Shown here: piece by piece, positions 32,302-41,553 of the stretch
Layout of the letters: each line of letters begins with the position of its first letter
Position numbering within the stretch: position 1 is the first letter of the stretch
Source of the DNA: Chryseobacterium luquanense
GTDB taxonomy: Bacteria > Bacteroidota > Bacteroidia > Flavobacteriales > Weeksellaceae
Assembly: GCF_026460945.1 (NCBI RefSeq)
Contig: NZ_JAOVZV010000010.1
Span: 62,001-126,000, forward strand
Length of the DNA: 64,000 bases
Reading direction: 5' to 3'
Notes under the pieces: model-generated
What the model was told of the DNA's origin: nothing
Database searches by the model: none
The model's input: only the letters and a program-made list of their open reading frames with translations
Position numbers and translations under genes: made by a program

Positions 32302-32973
32302 TTACATACTGGAATTGTAATATCCGTTTTCTACACAGAACCGAATGAGATGCAGTTTTGTTTTCAGACCGAGCTTTTCGGTAAGTCTGTTGATGTACGT
32401 ATCGATGGTACGTGTGCTTAGATTAAGCTTTTCTCCGATTTCCTTATTACTGAATCCTTCGTAGCAAAATTTCATCAGTTGAATCTCAGTGGGAGATAAT
32501 TCTTCCTGGCTTTTTTTCTGTCGGTTCATATATTCTTGAACGGCTAAAGGCTGCTGTTGCCAAGATGTATAATAAGCGTTGTAATCGAAATCTTTGGAGG
32601 AAATCTGCCCTTTTACAATATCTTTGATGGTATTGCTATTTTTTTGACAGTAATAAATGTTGGGAATTTTAGATAAAATCTCTGCTATATCTTCCTGATA
32701 AGTCCCGGAATAGGTAATGATAGGTGTTTCCTGATTGTTTTTACGGATGAATTTTATAGCTTCAATTCCGCTGAGAACAGGCATGAATAATTCGATAATA
32801 AAAACATCTTCCTGCCTTCTGTAAATTCGGTTGATGAGCTCATGACCGTTGTTGCAGTCATTGAGAAGCATATTGAAAGGGTTTTCCAAAAGCGTTTTGA
32901 TCATTATTTTTTTAAAATAAAAATCGCTGTCGGCAATAGAAAACCGTACCATATTGGTAAGTAGTTTACTCAT
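32302..32973 (-). CDS. LuxR-type response regulator with Glu at the phosphorylation site, next to T6SS genes
   Basis: A 223-residue regulator. The receiver-like domain spans residues about 8-125, with D15 and D17, S89 (TYSGTY) and K111 (CQKNS) in place. The usual phospho-accepting Asp is Glu: E61 in VFIIELFMPVLSG. Glu can mimic the phosphorylated state, so the protein may be constitutively active; that is inference. The C-terminal HTH (about 155-220) reads LSPTEIQLMKFCYEGFSNKE then LNLSTRTIDTYINRLTEKLG. It is transcribed divergently from the TssO gene, with a 179-base shared promoter region, so it is the obvious candidate controller of the T6SS genes. Paralogous in design to 28904-29551. Confidence 0.87.
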   Translation of the reverse strand: MSKLLTNMVRFSIADSDFYFKKIMIKTLLENPFNMLLNDCNNGHELINRIYRRQEDVFIIELFMPVLSGIEAIKFIRKNNQETPIITYSGTYQEDIAEILSKIPNIYYCQKNSNTIKDIVKGQISSKDFDYNAYYTSWQQQPLAVQEYMNRQKKSQEELSPTEIQLMKFCYEGFSNKEIGEKLNLSTRTIDTYINRLTEKLGLKTKLHLIRFCVENGYYNSSM

Positions 32974-33094
32974 TCTATTTTCATGATTTGGTGGTGCAGA
33001 ATAAAATTCCGTTGACTAAAATATGAAAATCTTTCGGATCTGGAAATTAAACTTTACATTAAAAAATTGTAAATAGTATTGTATGCATTAAATT

Positions 33095-33102
33095 TAATTT
33101 TG
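33095..33102 (+). promoter_or_regulatory. TAnnTTTG -7 element for the T6SS membrane-complex operon
   Basis: TAATTTTG, 50 bases upstream of the ATG at 33153, in the gap shared with the divergent LuxR-type gene. Confidence 0.5.
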
Positions 33103-33152
33103 TGTATAATTCTTTTTTTTAGTATTTTCACATTCCAAACCAAATCACGAAC

Positions 33153-33683
33153 ATGTCTTCTAACAGAGAAAAAAAACTAAACAGATCTGATGTCAGATCA
33201 GGTATTTGGAAATTTATATTTTCATTTATCATTCTGTCTGGTATTTCTTTTACCAGCGTCTACTTCTTTTTTAAGAGTTATGATACCCAACTCAAAGGCA
33301 TCGACAAAGAAGTTGCCCAATATCGCGATTTGCTGAATCGAGATGATCTTTTGCATACTCAAGTCGACAGTATCTATGCAAGAATGGAGCTTTTGGATTC
33401 GGATAAAGCTTACAATGATAATTATTTGCGTACTTATATTTTAGATAACGTTCGTGAAGCTCAGCAAATTATGGGAGTCGATAGCGCCGATAATTTCAAA
33501 CATTATGCTGTATTAATGCAGAAAATAAAGCCCATGCTTAATCTTAAAAGCCAAATAATCAATGTTTCTTTCAAGCAGCAAATTGCTATTCGAAATGTTC
33601 AGGATTGTCAGGGGAAATCTAATCAGATCAACAATAAGATGATGATTGATCCTACCAGAAAATTTACAGGGCGAAGAAGGTAA
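33153..33683 (+). CDS. tssO: T6SS-iii membrane protein, TssO type
   Basis: A 176-residue inner-membrane protein with a basic cytoplasmic N-terminus (MSSNREKKLNRSDVRSGI), one transmembrane helix at about residues 20-44 and a long, helix-rich periplasmic part. It matches the TssO type, one of the components (TssO-TssR) special to Bacteroidota type VI secretion systems, where they are thought to replace the TssJLM membrane complex. The name rests on size, topology and position as the first of four genes ending in tssR. The next gene starts 22 bases downstream. Confidence 0.75.
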   Translation: MSSNREKKLNRSDVRSGIWKFIFSFIILSGISFTSVYFFFKSYDTQLKGIDKEVAQYRDLLNRDDLLHTQVDSIYARMELLDSDKAYNDNYLRTYILDNVREAQQIMGVDSADNFKHYAVLMQKIKPMLNLKSQIINVSFKQQIAIRNVQDCQGKSNQINNKMMIDPTRKFTGRRR

Positions 33684-33705
33684 TTCAATTTAAAGTTTAG
33701 AAATT

Positions 33706-34224
33706 ATGCAGGGACAGATTACATTATCAAAAAAAGAAAAGCAGTATCAATTCTTTTATCTCATTCTAATGCTCATTTTAGCATTAATCTTTTTAGGAAT
33801 TATTTTTCTTAAAAGTTTTGCATCTCCTTTTTCAGAAGCAGATACCAATGCACTGCAGATTTTAGAGCAGAAAGTTAAATTTGATCAACAGCAAAAAATT
33901 GGGTTGAAGTTAATAGATACAGCTTCGGCCAGAGTTAATAGATTGTCTGTAGAAATACAGCAACCAGTAGAGAAAAATGACGCAGAATATGCGATACAGG
34001 ATCTCGCAAATACTTTTCAGAATGTTGTGGTAAATGATCCTAGAAAATCTGCTTTTCCTCAAATAGGAAAGTTTTTCAAAATGAATATGGTAGATAAAGA
34101 CCGAATCATGAAAATGAACGAAAACACGAAAACCTTTGAAAAACAATATGAAGAATGCCAATTAGGATACAAAGAAAAAAGCCAGACTCTCCGTGATCGG
34201 AACAACTCTTTAAACCCAAGATAA
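33706..34224 (+). CDS. T6SS-iii membrane protein, TssO/TssP-like
   Basis: A 172-residue protein with a short cytoplasmic start (MQGQITLSKKEKQYQFFYLI), one transmembrane helix (about 15-38) and a helical periplasmic part with many Q, K and E. Topology is almost the same as in its upstream neighbour, so both probably belong to the same membrane complex. By gene order it would be TssP, but RefSeq-style naming also labels such proteins TssO; I leave the symbol open. The C-terminal part (CQLGYKEKSQTLRDRNNSLN) is hydrophilic. Confidence 0.72.
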   Translation: MQGQITLSKKEKQYQFFYLILMLILALIFLGIIFLKSFASPFSEADTNALQILEQKVKFDQQQKIGLKLIDTASARVNRLSVEIQQPVEKNDAEYAIQDLANTFQNVVVNDPRKSAFPQIGKFFKMNMVDKDRIMKMNENTKTFEKQYEECQLGYKEKSQTLRDRNNSLNPR

Positions 34225-34261
34225 CACCAAAAAAATACAAAACACATCACAAAAATTTACT

Positions 34262-35173
34262 ATGAACTATTTTCAAAAGAACAGGAAAAACATCATCATT
34301 GGTGTAATTGCCACATTGCTTATTGCCGCACTGGTCGCATTGTGGCTTCAAAAAAAGGTCATCCATTCGGCAGATGATATTGAAGGAGTGGTTTTCCCGT
34401 CTTCGCTTTCAACTGGTGATACTTTGTCGTTTCAGGATAAAACTGAATTTGCGAAATTTAAAAAATGGGATTTTGGGGACGGACAAACCTCAGACAAAAG
34501 TAAGGGTATTCATTTTTACAGTAAGCCTGGTTATTATAATGTAACCTTGATTATTGATAATAAATATTCTAAATCTTTTCCGATTATGGTTTCTGCAAGA
34601 GGAATTCCAAAACCTAAAGACAGTGCCGCTGTAGCTACTAAAATTGATGCGCCAACTCAGGTAATGCAGTATGAAAATGTACAGTTTCGTGCACTTTCTG
34701 ATGCTACAAATTTTACATGGAGATTCGGAGAAACTGGGAAAATAGATTCAAAAGACAAACTGGCGATTTATTCGTTTCAAAAACCGGGAAATTATACAGT
34801 TACACTTTACACAGATAAAGATTTAGAGCCAATCGAGCATCATATTTTGGTCAATCAGGCGTATAATTCGATGCAGGATGAAGAGCCTACTTTAGATGAA
34901 ATGTATGCAAAAAAGGATAATGATTTTAAATATCATTTACAGAAAATTGCAAATGGTAACAGCTTCAATGAGCATTACAACTATCTTCTGAGAACTTATC
35001 TGTGCAATAACGAAAATGCAATTGTAAAAGTTGCAGACAGTAAAGTCAATAATTTTTATCTGTATTGTGCAGGTCTTCAGTTTGATAAAAATACAGTGAT
35101 ACAGTCTGTAAAATTAAATTATGATGATGGTATGACTTGTGTCACCAAAGTCGATATCAACCAAAGCAAATAA
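34262..35173 (+). CDS. T6SS-iii PKD-domain inner-membrane protein (TssP/TssQ candidate)
   Basis: A 303-residue protein with one N-terminal transmembrane helix (residues about 10-30, IIIGVIATLLIAALVALWL). Two PKD-like beta-sandwich domains follow in the periplasm: residues about 40-115 (FAKFKKWDFGDGQTSD, GYYNVTLIIDNKYSKSF) and about 130-200 (TNFTWRFGETGKIDSKD, KPGNYTVTLYTDKD). The WDFGDG motif is the PKD hallmark; in the second domain it is reduced to WRFGE. The last 100 residues are helical and then beta-rich with three cysteines. Lying between TssO-like genes and tssR, it is probably another special component of the Bacteroidota T6SS trans-envelope complex. No lipobox is present. Confidence 0.75.
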   Translation: MNYFQKNRKNIIIGVIATLLIAALVALWLQKKVIHSADDIEGVVFPSSLSTGDTLSFQDKTEFAKFKKWDFGDGQTSDKSKGIHFYSKPGYYNVTLIIDNKYSKSFPIMVSARGIPKPKDSAAVATKIDAPTQVMQYENVQFRALSDATNFTWRFGETGKIDSKDKLAIYSFQKPGNYTVTLYTDKDLEPIEHHILVNQAYNSMQDEEPTLDEMYAKKDNDFKYHLQKIANGNSFNEHYNYLLRTYLCNNENAIVKVADSKVNNFYLYCAGLQFDKNTVIQSVKLNYDDGMTCVTKVDINQSK

Positions 35174-35224
35174 CAAAATAAGTCTGTTTCACGGACATCA
35201 CACCAATTTATAAAGAAAATTAAG

Positions 35225-37624
35225 ATGAAAAATAAATTTCCTCTAGCGGCTTATTATGTAGGACTTTCTGTTTTGCTGACGAGTTGTCAGGTAAAGCTGC
35301 CTTCTAAGAAAACTCCTGAGCCACAACAATATGGGCAAATAGATAATGCTTCCGTAATTAATGGTTTTCCTAAAAAATCAGCTCCATGGATTGCGATTTC
35401 AGATCGATCAAGAAATACGGCTTATCTTGATAAAAATGACGAAAAATCTTATAAAGAAGTTAAGTTTTTAGAGCCTTTAATGGTTTTAAAACACCGGGAC
35501 GGAATGGTAAAAGTAGCAGAATATATTCCTGATGCTCTAATGAAAAAAGTTTCGTCAAAACAAATTAAAACATACGGCTGGATTCCCGAATCTGATCTTC
35601 TGCTTTGGAGTAATTCTTTAAAAAGCGAAAAAACGGGTTTTCCGGTAAGAGTTGCGGTAGTGCCAAGCAATCCGGATGTGATCAAAAGTGCCGAAAGATA
35701 TTATAAAAACGATTCCATTATGGTTTTCAACTCGCCAAGTCTTATTGAGGCTGCGAATGTGAAAATTCCGAATGGTCAAATGGTTTATGTCTACAAACAG
35801 GCAGAAAATAACAAACGTTTTTTAGTCGGAAAGAAACCAACCATTGATATGGACAGCATCAATACAGGTTTGTACGGTTGGGTAAGTTCTAATGTAATTT
35901 CAGCTTGGGGAGAACGTTCTGCCGTAAAGATGAAAAATACAACTGGGATTAAAGAAACAACTTTAGGAATTCACGAAGGTGCACCGGGTGGAGCAGATGC
36001 AGATATTCGTACTGCTGTTTTGTTGACGGATGTAAATAAAAGACCGCCGCTTGAAAATATTTTCCCCGTAACACTTCCTTTAAACGAAGAAGTAAAACCT
36101 GATACCAGAACAAAATATTTTACAAATGTTTTAGATTACAGTAAAAATTTTGTAAAAAATGTGTTGGGAGAACCCATTGTTTTTGACCGTTATAAAGAAA
36201 TAATTGATAGAAATAAAAACGCAAATATTGTTTTTGTTTTGGATGTAAGTGCTTCAAATACGCCTTATATTCCGATTGTAGGTTCGCTTTTACAGGATCT
36301 TCAGTTGAAATTTGAAAAGCCATCTTATTTTAATTCGATTAAATATGGTGTGGTGCTTTATAAAAACAATTCTTGTGGAGAAAATGTAGCTCCCTCGCCT
36401 CTGAGTAAAGATTATAATAAAGTGATGAGTTTTATTGAGCAAAAAACCAATGAAATGAATTGTCCGAGTAATGTTGGAAATCAACCTTTAAATGAAGGTT
36501 TAATTGCTGCCGGAAATTTACTTTCTAATGTTCCCGATGAAACCAATATTGTAATTACAATCGGAACTTCTGCCAACCGAAGCGGAAATATGTCCAGCGT
36601 TATTGGTTCGTTAACTCAAGCTCAGGCAAAGTTGATTATGTTCCAGACCAATGCCCGGTCTTCCGATACTTACAACGATTTTGTTTTAATGTCTGAAAAT
36701 ATTGTCACTAACACCGCTAAAAATGTTGCTGAATTAAAAAAACAAAAAATTATCAAACAGAGCGATGTTTTAACAAAGAATAATTTTAATCTGATTGAAA
36801 GTGATGCAGGATTCTTTTCGTTAGATTTTCCTAAGCAGAGTATGGCTCAAGGATTTGTTATTTTTCCTAAAAAAGGAGATATTACGGCTCCTGGACTTCT
36901 TGTGAAATCTGTGGATAGTCTTATTGCTCAAGTGTCTTTCGATAATGAAATGATCGATAAATCTTTGAATGAGCGTTTCCATTCTTCGGTAGGAGCAGGA
37001 AAAACAGAGGTTGATTTTAAATATAAATACCTTTATCCTGGATTAACAAATCCGGTTCCGGCAGGAATTGCTGCTCAATTGATTAACTACGGAAATCCGT
37101 TTTTGGCAAAAGGATATATTCCAAAAGAATTAATGGATTATAAAACCGGAATGGAAAAAGGTATCCTGATTTCTGAAGCAGAATATGATCAGTTGAAAGC
37201 TTTCTATTCTGAAGTTTATGCGAATACTGGTGCTGCAAGAACAGACTTTAAACAAGGTAGAGCGGTAAGAGAATATATCAAATTATTAAAAAAATACAAT
37301 CCAACGTTGAAATTCTTAGACAAAGGAGAGTTATATAAGCAACCAATGTCTTATGCAGTGGGTGTAAGTACCGGTTTTGATAATTCTGAAGAAGAGAAAA
37401 TGTCTAAATTTATGCTGAAAGGCTGGACGAAATCTAATATCATCACCAATGAAGAAGCAAAAAGCTATTTTAAATATTACAAAGAACTTGCAGACAGAAT
37501 GCTTACTTATAGAAATAATCCTGCTGTAAAAATTAAACATAACGGACAGGAATTTTACTGGTTAAACGAATATTTTATGCCGACAATGCTTCCAGTGGAG
37601 GAGCCGGAATATACTCAACATTAA
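35225..37624 (+). CDS. tssR: TssR family T6SS lipoprotein with VWA domain
   Basis: A 799-residue lipoprotein; the signal MKNKFPLAAYYVGLSVLLTS ends with the lipobox cysteine C21. TssR is a large component restricted to subtype iii T6SS in Bacteroidota and necessary for function in species tested. Two SH3-like segments lie in the first 250 residues (HRDGMVKVAEYIP, TYGWIPESDLLLW, YGWVSSNVISAWG). A von Willebrand A-type domain spans about 330-510, starting NIVFVLDVSASNTPYIPIVG; the MIDAS motif DxSxS is preserved as DVSAS. The C-terminal 250 residues are helical. A terminator follows at 37644-37672, so tssO-tssR is one transcript and the PAAR/effector genes are another. Confidence 0.88.
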   Translation: MKNKFPLAAYYVGLSVLLTSCQVKLPSKKTPEPQQYGQIDNASVINGFPKKSAPWIAISDRSRNTAYLDKNDEKSYKEVKFLEPLMVLKHRDGMVKVAEYIPDALMKKVSSKQIKTYGWIPESDLLLWSNSLKSEKTGFPVRVAVVPSNPDVIKSAERYYKNDSIMVFNSPSLIEAANVKIPNGQMVYVYKQAENNKRFLVGKKPTIDMDSINTGLYGWVSSNVISAWGERSAVKMKNTTGIKETTLGIHEGAPGGADADIRTAVLLTDVNKRPPLENIFPVTLPLNEEVKPDTRTKYFTNVLDYSKNFVKNVLGEPIVFDRYKEIIDRNKNANIVFVLDVSASNTPYIPIVGSLLQDLQLKFEKPSYFNSIKYGVVLYKNNSCGENVAPSPLSKDYNKVMSFIEQKTNEMNCPSNVGNQPLNEGLIAAGNLLSNVPDETNIVITIGTSANRSGNMSSVIGSLTQAQAKLIMFQTNARSSDTYNDFVLMSENIVTNTAKNVAELKKQKIIKQSDVLTKNNFNLIESDAGFFSLDFPKQSMAQGFVIFPKKGDITAPGLLVKSVDSLIAQVSFDNEMIDKSLNERFHSSVGAGKTEVDFKYKYLYPGLTNPVPAGIAAQLINYGNPFLAKGYIPKELMDYKTGMEKGILISEAEYDQLKAFYSEVYANTGAARTDFKQGRAVREYIKLLKKYNPTLKFLDKGELYKQPMSYAVGVSTGFDNSEEEKMSKFMLKGWTKSNIITNEEAKSYFKYYKELADRMLTYRNNPAVKIKHNGQEFYWLNEYFMPTMLPVEEPEYTQH

Positions 37625-37643
37625 TTAGTTATGACATAATAAA

Positions 37644-37672
37644 AAAAACGGAAAATTAATTTCCGTTTTTTT
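37644..37672 (+). terminator. Terminator after tssR
   Basis: CGGAAA (37649-37654) pairs with TTTCCG (37660-37665), extended by A/T runs, and eight T follow. Confidence 0.88.
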
Positions 37673-37692
37673 TATGTTAAGTTACTTTTTGC

Positions 37693-37700
37693 TATCTTTG
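37693..37700 (+). promoter_or_regulatory. TAnnTTTG -7 element for the PAAR-effector operon
   Basis: TATCTTTG, 20 bases upstream of the ATG at 37721 and just after the tssR terminator. It indicates separate expression of the payload genes. Confidence 0.6.
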
Positions 37701-37720
37701 AGTACCAAATATCACAAAAT

Positions 37721-38224
37721 ATGTCTACTCAATCATCATCTCATGATGGGAAACACTTCGTTGTTCAAAAAGGAACATGCAAGTGTGATCAAGGAGATCA
37801 GTTTCCCAAGCATATTGTCAGTGCGCATAATAAACATTATTGGAATGATTCTGCAGGTAATGCAGATTATTTAGCTGTTACTGAAGACGATCTTCAGTTC
37901 AATCCTTCAGGTCCGAGTTTTGGAAAATGTAAATTAAAACCCAGTTCGGGTGGTTATCTTCCATGCGCTTATGCTCCGGCTGGAAAATGGCAGAAAACTT
38001 ACGAAAAAGTGATGGTAATGGGGAAGAAAACGGTGACTGAAGTTTCAGAACTTGAATGTACAACAGGCGGGAAAATCACAATTAAAGACCATGGACAACG
38101 TGGTGAAATGAGTAAAAAAAATGTGAAAAATGCTGATGCAAAAGTAATCAGACATATAAATCCTTTGGTGGATGTGAATGACTTTCAGGAAAGAATAATG
38201 GAAAGCGAAATCGATGCTTATTAA
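37721..38224 (+). CDS. PAAR-like T6SS tip protein (DUF4280)
   Basis: A 167-residue cytoplasmic protein without signal peptide. It has the DUF4280 layout: a CKCDQGDQFPKHIV segment near residue 20, KCKLKPSSGGYLPCAYAPAG near residue 65-90 and the beta-rich ECTTGGKITIKDHGQRGEMS at the end, which corresponds to the PAAR cone that sharpens the VgrG spike. Cysteines at C20, C22, C67, C80 and C110 may stabilise it or bind zinc. The downstream gene starts 17 bases later and encodes the large hydrolase, so this tip probably carries that effector. Confidence 0.85.
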   Translation: MSTQSSSHDGKHFVVQKGTCKCDQGDQFPKHIVSAHNKHYWNDSAGNADYLAVTEDDLQFNPSGPSFGKCKLKPSSGGYLPCAYAPAGKWQKTYEKVMVMGKKTVTEVSELECTTGGKITIKDHGQRGEMSKKNVKNADAKVIRHINPLVDVNDFQERIMESEIDAY

Positions 38225-38241
38225 CAATTAAATTTTCTGAA

Positions 38242-41200
38242 ATGTCAAAAAAAGGAGTTTCAAAAATATCAGGAAATGCTTCTCCGAAAGTAGGTGAAGC
38301 AACTACTTATACCATTGATGATTGGTATCTTTCAACGCCTCAAAGTCAAAGAAATCCTGCAGGTGTCACCTGGGAATTATTCAAAAAAAGGTCTAACGGA
38401 AGCTTTACAACAACAAATATTAAAAAAATAGGCGATAGTAATTTTACTTTTGGTGAAGTTTCACAAAAACATACATATCGTCTGGAAGCTTATCTTTATG
38501 AGCCGGAAGGAAGTGGTGATTCGACAATAGAAATTACTCCTCAACCTGCTGCAATTCCAAAAATTGAAAAAGTTGAACTGCAATATGTGGATGATTCACC
38601 GGGAACGGTTTTTAGTTTTACCGAAAAAATGAGAGCCCGTGCGCAGTGTGTGAATTTAAATGGTGAAAAATTAAAGTTTACACTTTGGGAAGATGATGAA
38701 GCTGGCGAAGGTCATAATGCAAAAAATCTTTTAATTGAAACTAAAGAAGCAAGAGTAGATCAAACCGGAGTTGCGGTTGCAGAATTTATGCTTACGAGAG
38801 CGCTCATGCAAAAAGCGATGCAGGGTGAAGCTGATGCAAAGCAATTGGAATTTTATATAACGGTAGAATATTTTTCACATACTAAACATGCAACGGATAA
38901 TTACAAATTAGATAATCCTTTGTATGCTCCAACTCCTGTTGAAAGACCACAACCAAGACCGGAACAACCGGTTAATAATTCTCCGACACAATCAACACCC
39001 TCAGAAACTCCATCAAATAATACAACACCAATAGCGGAAAACTCTCCAGCTGCAGAAAAACCGGCATCACAAATGGAAGAAAGAGGAGTTCCGGAACAAA
39101 ATAGTAATCAATCGGGAGAATTACACGATTATCAGGAAACTCAAGGGACAGTTGAGGCTGAGCAACCACCAACTCCGCAAACCAATGAAGGAAAAACGGT
39201 AAGTGTGGTTCAGGATTCTTCCGTTGAAGAATTATTGGATGCTTATTTTGCTAAAAAAGAATTTACAAAACTCACTGGAGAAGCAGATGGAAATCATGTT
39301 TATACTTTTGGAGGAAGGAAAGCCAATAACCAAACCGGAACGGCAGCTCAAAAAGATGGTGTAGCCAAAACAATTTTAGGAAAAGTACAGGAAACATTAA
39401 AAACAAATAAAAAATACACAACTCAAGAAGCTATTATTACAGCACTTACTGCAAATGAATACGGAACCGATACTCAAAGTGATAAAACGGTAACTTTTCA
39501 AACATTTAAGCTGGGAGAAGAGTTTAAAAGAGTTAATAATGCTCCTTTAGATACAAAATTATATTTAGTTGCAAAAACCGCTGGTTCAGGTTTAAGTGAC
39601 AAACAGGCTACAATTATCATTAAAGAAAAAGATGGTTTAATTAAAGGTTCTGCAGACGCTGTTTTACCAATTTTGGAAATTACGGAAGAACAAATGAATC
39701 AGGCTACTCCATCTACGGGAGACGTTCCTGGAACGGAAAAATCTGAATTTACAGGAACGATTGAAAATGGAATGGTGAAAATTCCTGTTCATCTTAGACC
39801 GAAATCTAATGATGACTTAAAAATTTGGCGAGACAAAGTTTCCAAAGGTAAAGAAGACGGGGACTATACTTATAAATTCGGAGGTGAAAATAAAGTGACT
39901 GATGATGCTTCTAAAAAAACAGTTGCAGAAGCGGTTCTCAGATATACAAAAAGCGGAAATGCAAATAATGAAAAAATTGCTGACGGTAAAAATGCGTATG
40001 TTGATGACATTATCAAGGTTTTAGAAATAAAGGATTATAAGAAAGACGATACGATAACCTTTAAGTTGTATAAAAAAATGCCTGAATTGCTTTACCTTCA
40101 GGTAAAAGCTCAAGGTGAAAAAGCTCATGATAAAAACTTTTTAAAAGCAGACGGTTCATATTTTGAAGTTGCAAAAAAATGTCCACGTTGTGGTGTTTTA
40201 ACAATGGAAGAGCTTTCTGAAATATTTACTGGAGCTACAGAAGAGAAAAAGACTCAGTTGATGAATGCTTTCAACGGTGCAAATACAAAATTTGGTCTTG
40301 ATACTTGCAGACAAAAGGCTCAGTTTTTTGCTCAAGTACTACAGGAAGTTGGTGAATCGATCAATGTGCGTAACGGGGAAAGTCTGGATTACGCTGCTGA
40401 AAAACTTCCGGAACATTTTTCCAGATTTACGACTACAGGAAGATTGAATGGACCACCAAACAATCTCGCTTTTCAATACGGAAGAAGTGCACAGAATGGC
40501 TATAGATCAAACCCTGAAATGATTGCCAATATTGCTTACGCCAACAGGGAAGGAAACGGAGATGCATCAAGTGGAGACGGATGGAAATACAGAGGACGAG
40601 GAATTATTCAGATTACATTTAAAAATAAATATGATAAAATAAATGCAAGAATAGACAGCGATTATCCTGAGTTCGGGATTGATATCGATGCCAATAATAT
40701 CAATAATCTTAATGAAGGTACAGTGGCGAGTATGGCATATTGGGAAGAATACGGTTGTCAGACTCATGCCAATAAAGGGGTTGAGCGACCGCATTTTGAT
40801 GCCATCGTAGATATTGTAAACAGTAGTACACCAACGCGTGAAAGCAGATGGCAGAATTTGCAGAAAACAGTTGTCACTTTTAAAGTAAGCGAATGTAGCG
40901 GTGAAGAATCTGCAGGATGGCACGAACCTGTAGCTAATCCTATGTCGACTTTATATATGCAAAGTGGCGGTGGCGGTATCGATAGTATCGGAGAAAACTG
41001 GGGACTTTTCGGAACAACAAGAAATGGAGGAACGCATCAAGGGCTCGATCTTTTCGCAGAGTTAGGAGAAGATGTTTTTGCCTGTACAAATGGTGTGGTT
41101 CATAAAGCACAATGGCATGGTGGTTATGGTAATACCGTGACTATAAAAATCACAGATAAAGAAGCTTTCAAAAATCATAAACGTGAATATGCACTGTTAC

Positions 41201-41550
41201 ATTCTGCCCGTGGAGAAATTTCTCAGGGGCCTTCTTTTGATAAAGAGCAGGATGTATTTTTGTTTTATGCTCACCTTAATGAAGTGTTGGTTTCTGTGGG
41301 AGATGAGGTAGAATCTGGTGCAGTAATTGCAAAAACAGGGGTTTCAGGCGTTGTAGGAGGAACTTGTGCTCCGCATTTGCATTTTGAGATTTTCACGACA
41401 ACTTATGCCGTCGGTCAAGGCTTGAATTACAGATGTAATCCAGGATATTATGTACATTTTAAAGGTCCTTCTGATCAGTCTGAAGCTGAAATTCAGAAGC
41501 AGAAAACAAGAGCAGAAGCAGGCAGGGTTATTAATGTTCAAGGAGGATAA
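38242..41550 (+). CDS. T6SS effector with GH19-like and M23 peptidase domains
   Basis: A 1102-residue protein with no signal peptide, as expected for T6SS payload. Residues 1-230 are beta-rich (two Ig-like parts), with a P/Q/S/E-rich linker at 228-320. Two related repeats follow, about 328-480 and 522-625, each with a Y-x-FGG core (HVYTFGGRK, YTYKFGGEN). A CPRC pair stands at 647-650. Residues about 655-880 are a GH19 lysozyme/chitinase-like domain: KAQFFAQVLQEVGES (E702 is the likely acid), YRGRGIIQITFKNKYDKI. Residues 910-1075 are an M23 LytM endopeptidase: H932 and D936 in THQGLDLFAE, H1011 and PHLHFE (H1045, H1047). Together they would cut glycan strands and peptide cross-links in prey. 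The lipoprotein gene starts 3 bases after the stop. Confidence 0.85.
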   Translation: MSKKGVSKISGNASPKVGEATTYTIDDWYLSTPQSQRNPAGVTWELFKKRSNGSFTTTNIKKIGDSNFTFGEVSQKHTYRLEAYLYEPEGSGDSTIEITPQPAAIPKIEKVELQYVDDSPGTVFSFTEKMRARAQCVNLNGEKLKFTLWEDDEAGEGHNAKNLLIETKEARVDQTGVAVAEFMLTRALMQKAMQGEADAKQLEFYITVEYFSHTKHATDNYKLDNPLYAPTPVERPQPRPEQPVNNSPTQSTPSETPSNNTTPIAENSPAAEKPASQMEERGVPEQNSNQSGELHDYQETQGTVEAEQPPTPQTNEGKTVSVVQDSSVEELLDAYFAKKEFTKLTGEADGNHVYTFGGRKANNQTGTAAQKDGVAKTILGKVQETLKTNKKYTTQEAIITALTANEYGTDTQSDKTVTFQTFKLGEEFKRVNNAPLDTKLYLVAKTAGSGLSDKQATIIIKEKDGLIKGSADAVLPILEITEEQMNQATPSTGDVPGTEKSEFTGTIENGMVKIPVHLRPKSNDDLKIWRDKVSKGKEDGDYTYKFGGENKVTDDASKKTVAEAVLRYTKSGNANNEKIADGKNAYVDDIIKVLEIKDYKKDDTITFKLYKKMPELLYLQVKAQGEKAHDKNFLKADGSYFEVAKKCPRCGVLTMEELSEIFTGATEEKKTQLMNAFNGANTKFGLDTCRQKAQFFAQVLQEVGESINVRNGESLDYAAEKLPEHFSRFTTTGRLNGPPNNLAFQYGRSAQNGYRSNPEMIANIAYANREGNGDASSGDGWKYRGRGIIQITFKNKYDKINARIDSDYPEFGIDIDANNINNLNEGTVASMAYWEEYGCQTHANKGVERPHFDAIVDIVNSSTPTRESRWQNLQKTVVTFKVSECSGEESAGWHEPVANPMSTLYMQSGGGGIDSIGENWGLFGTTRNGGTHQGLDLFAELGEDVFACTNGVVHKAQWHGGYGNTVTIKITDKEAFKNHKREYALLHSARGEISQGPSFDKEQDVFLFYAHLNEVLVSVGDEVESGAVIAKTGVSGVVGGTCAPHLHFEIFTTTYAVGQGLNYRCNPGYYVHFKGPSDQSEAEIQKQKTRAEAGRVINVQGG

Positions 41551-41553
41551 AAT

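Noticed and set aside
40567..40923. 118-residue reverse frame inside the effector gene
   Set aside because: It is antisense to the GH19-like domain, with no start-site signals; the forward frame has recognisable catalytic motifs.
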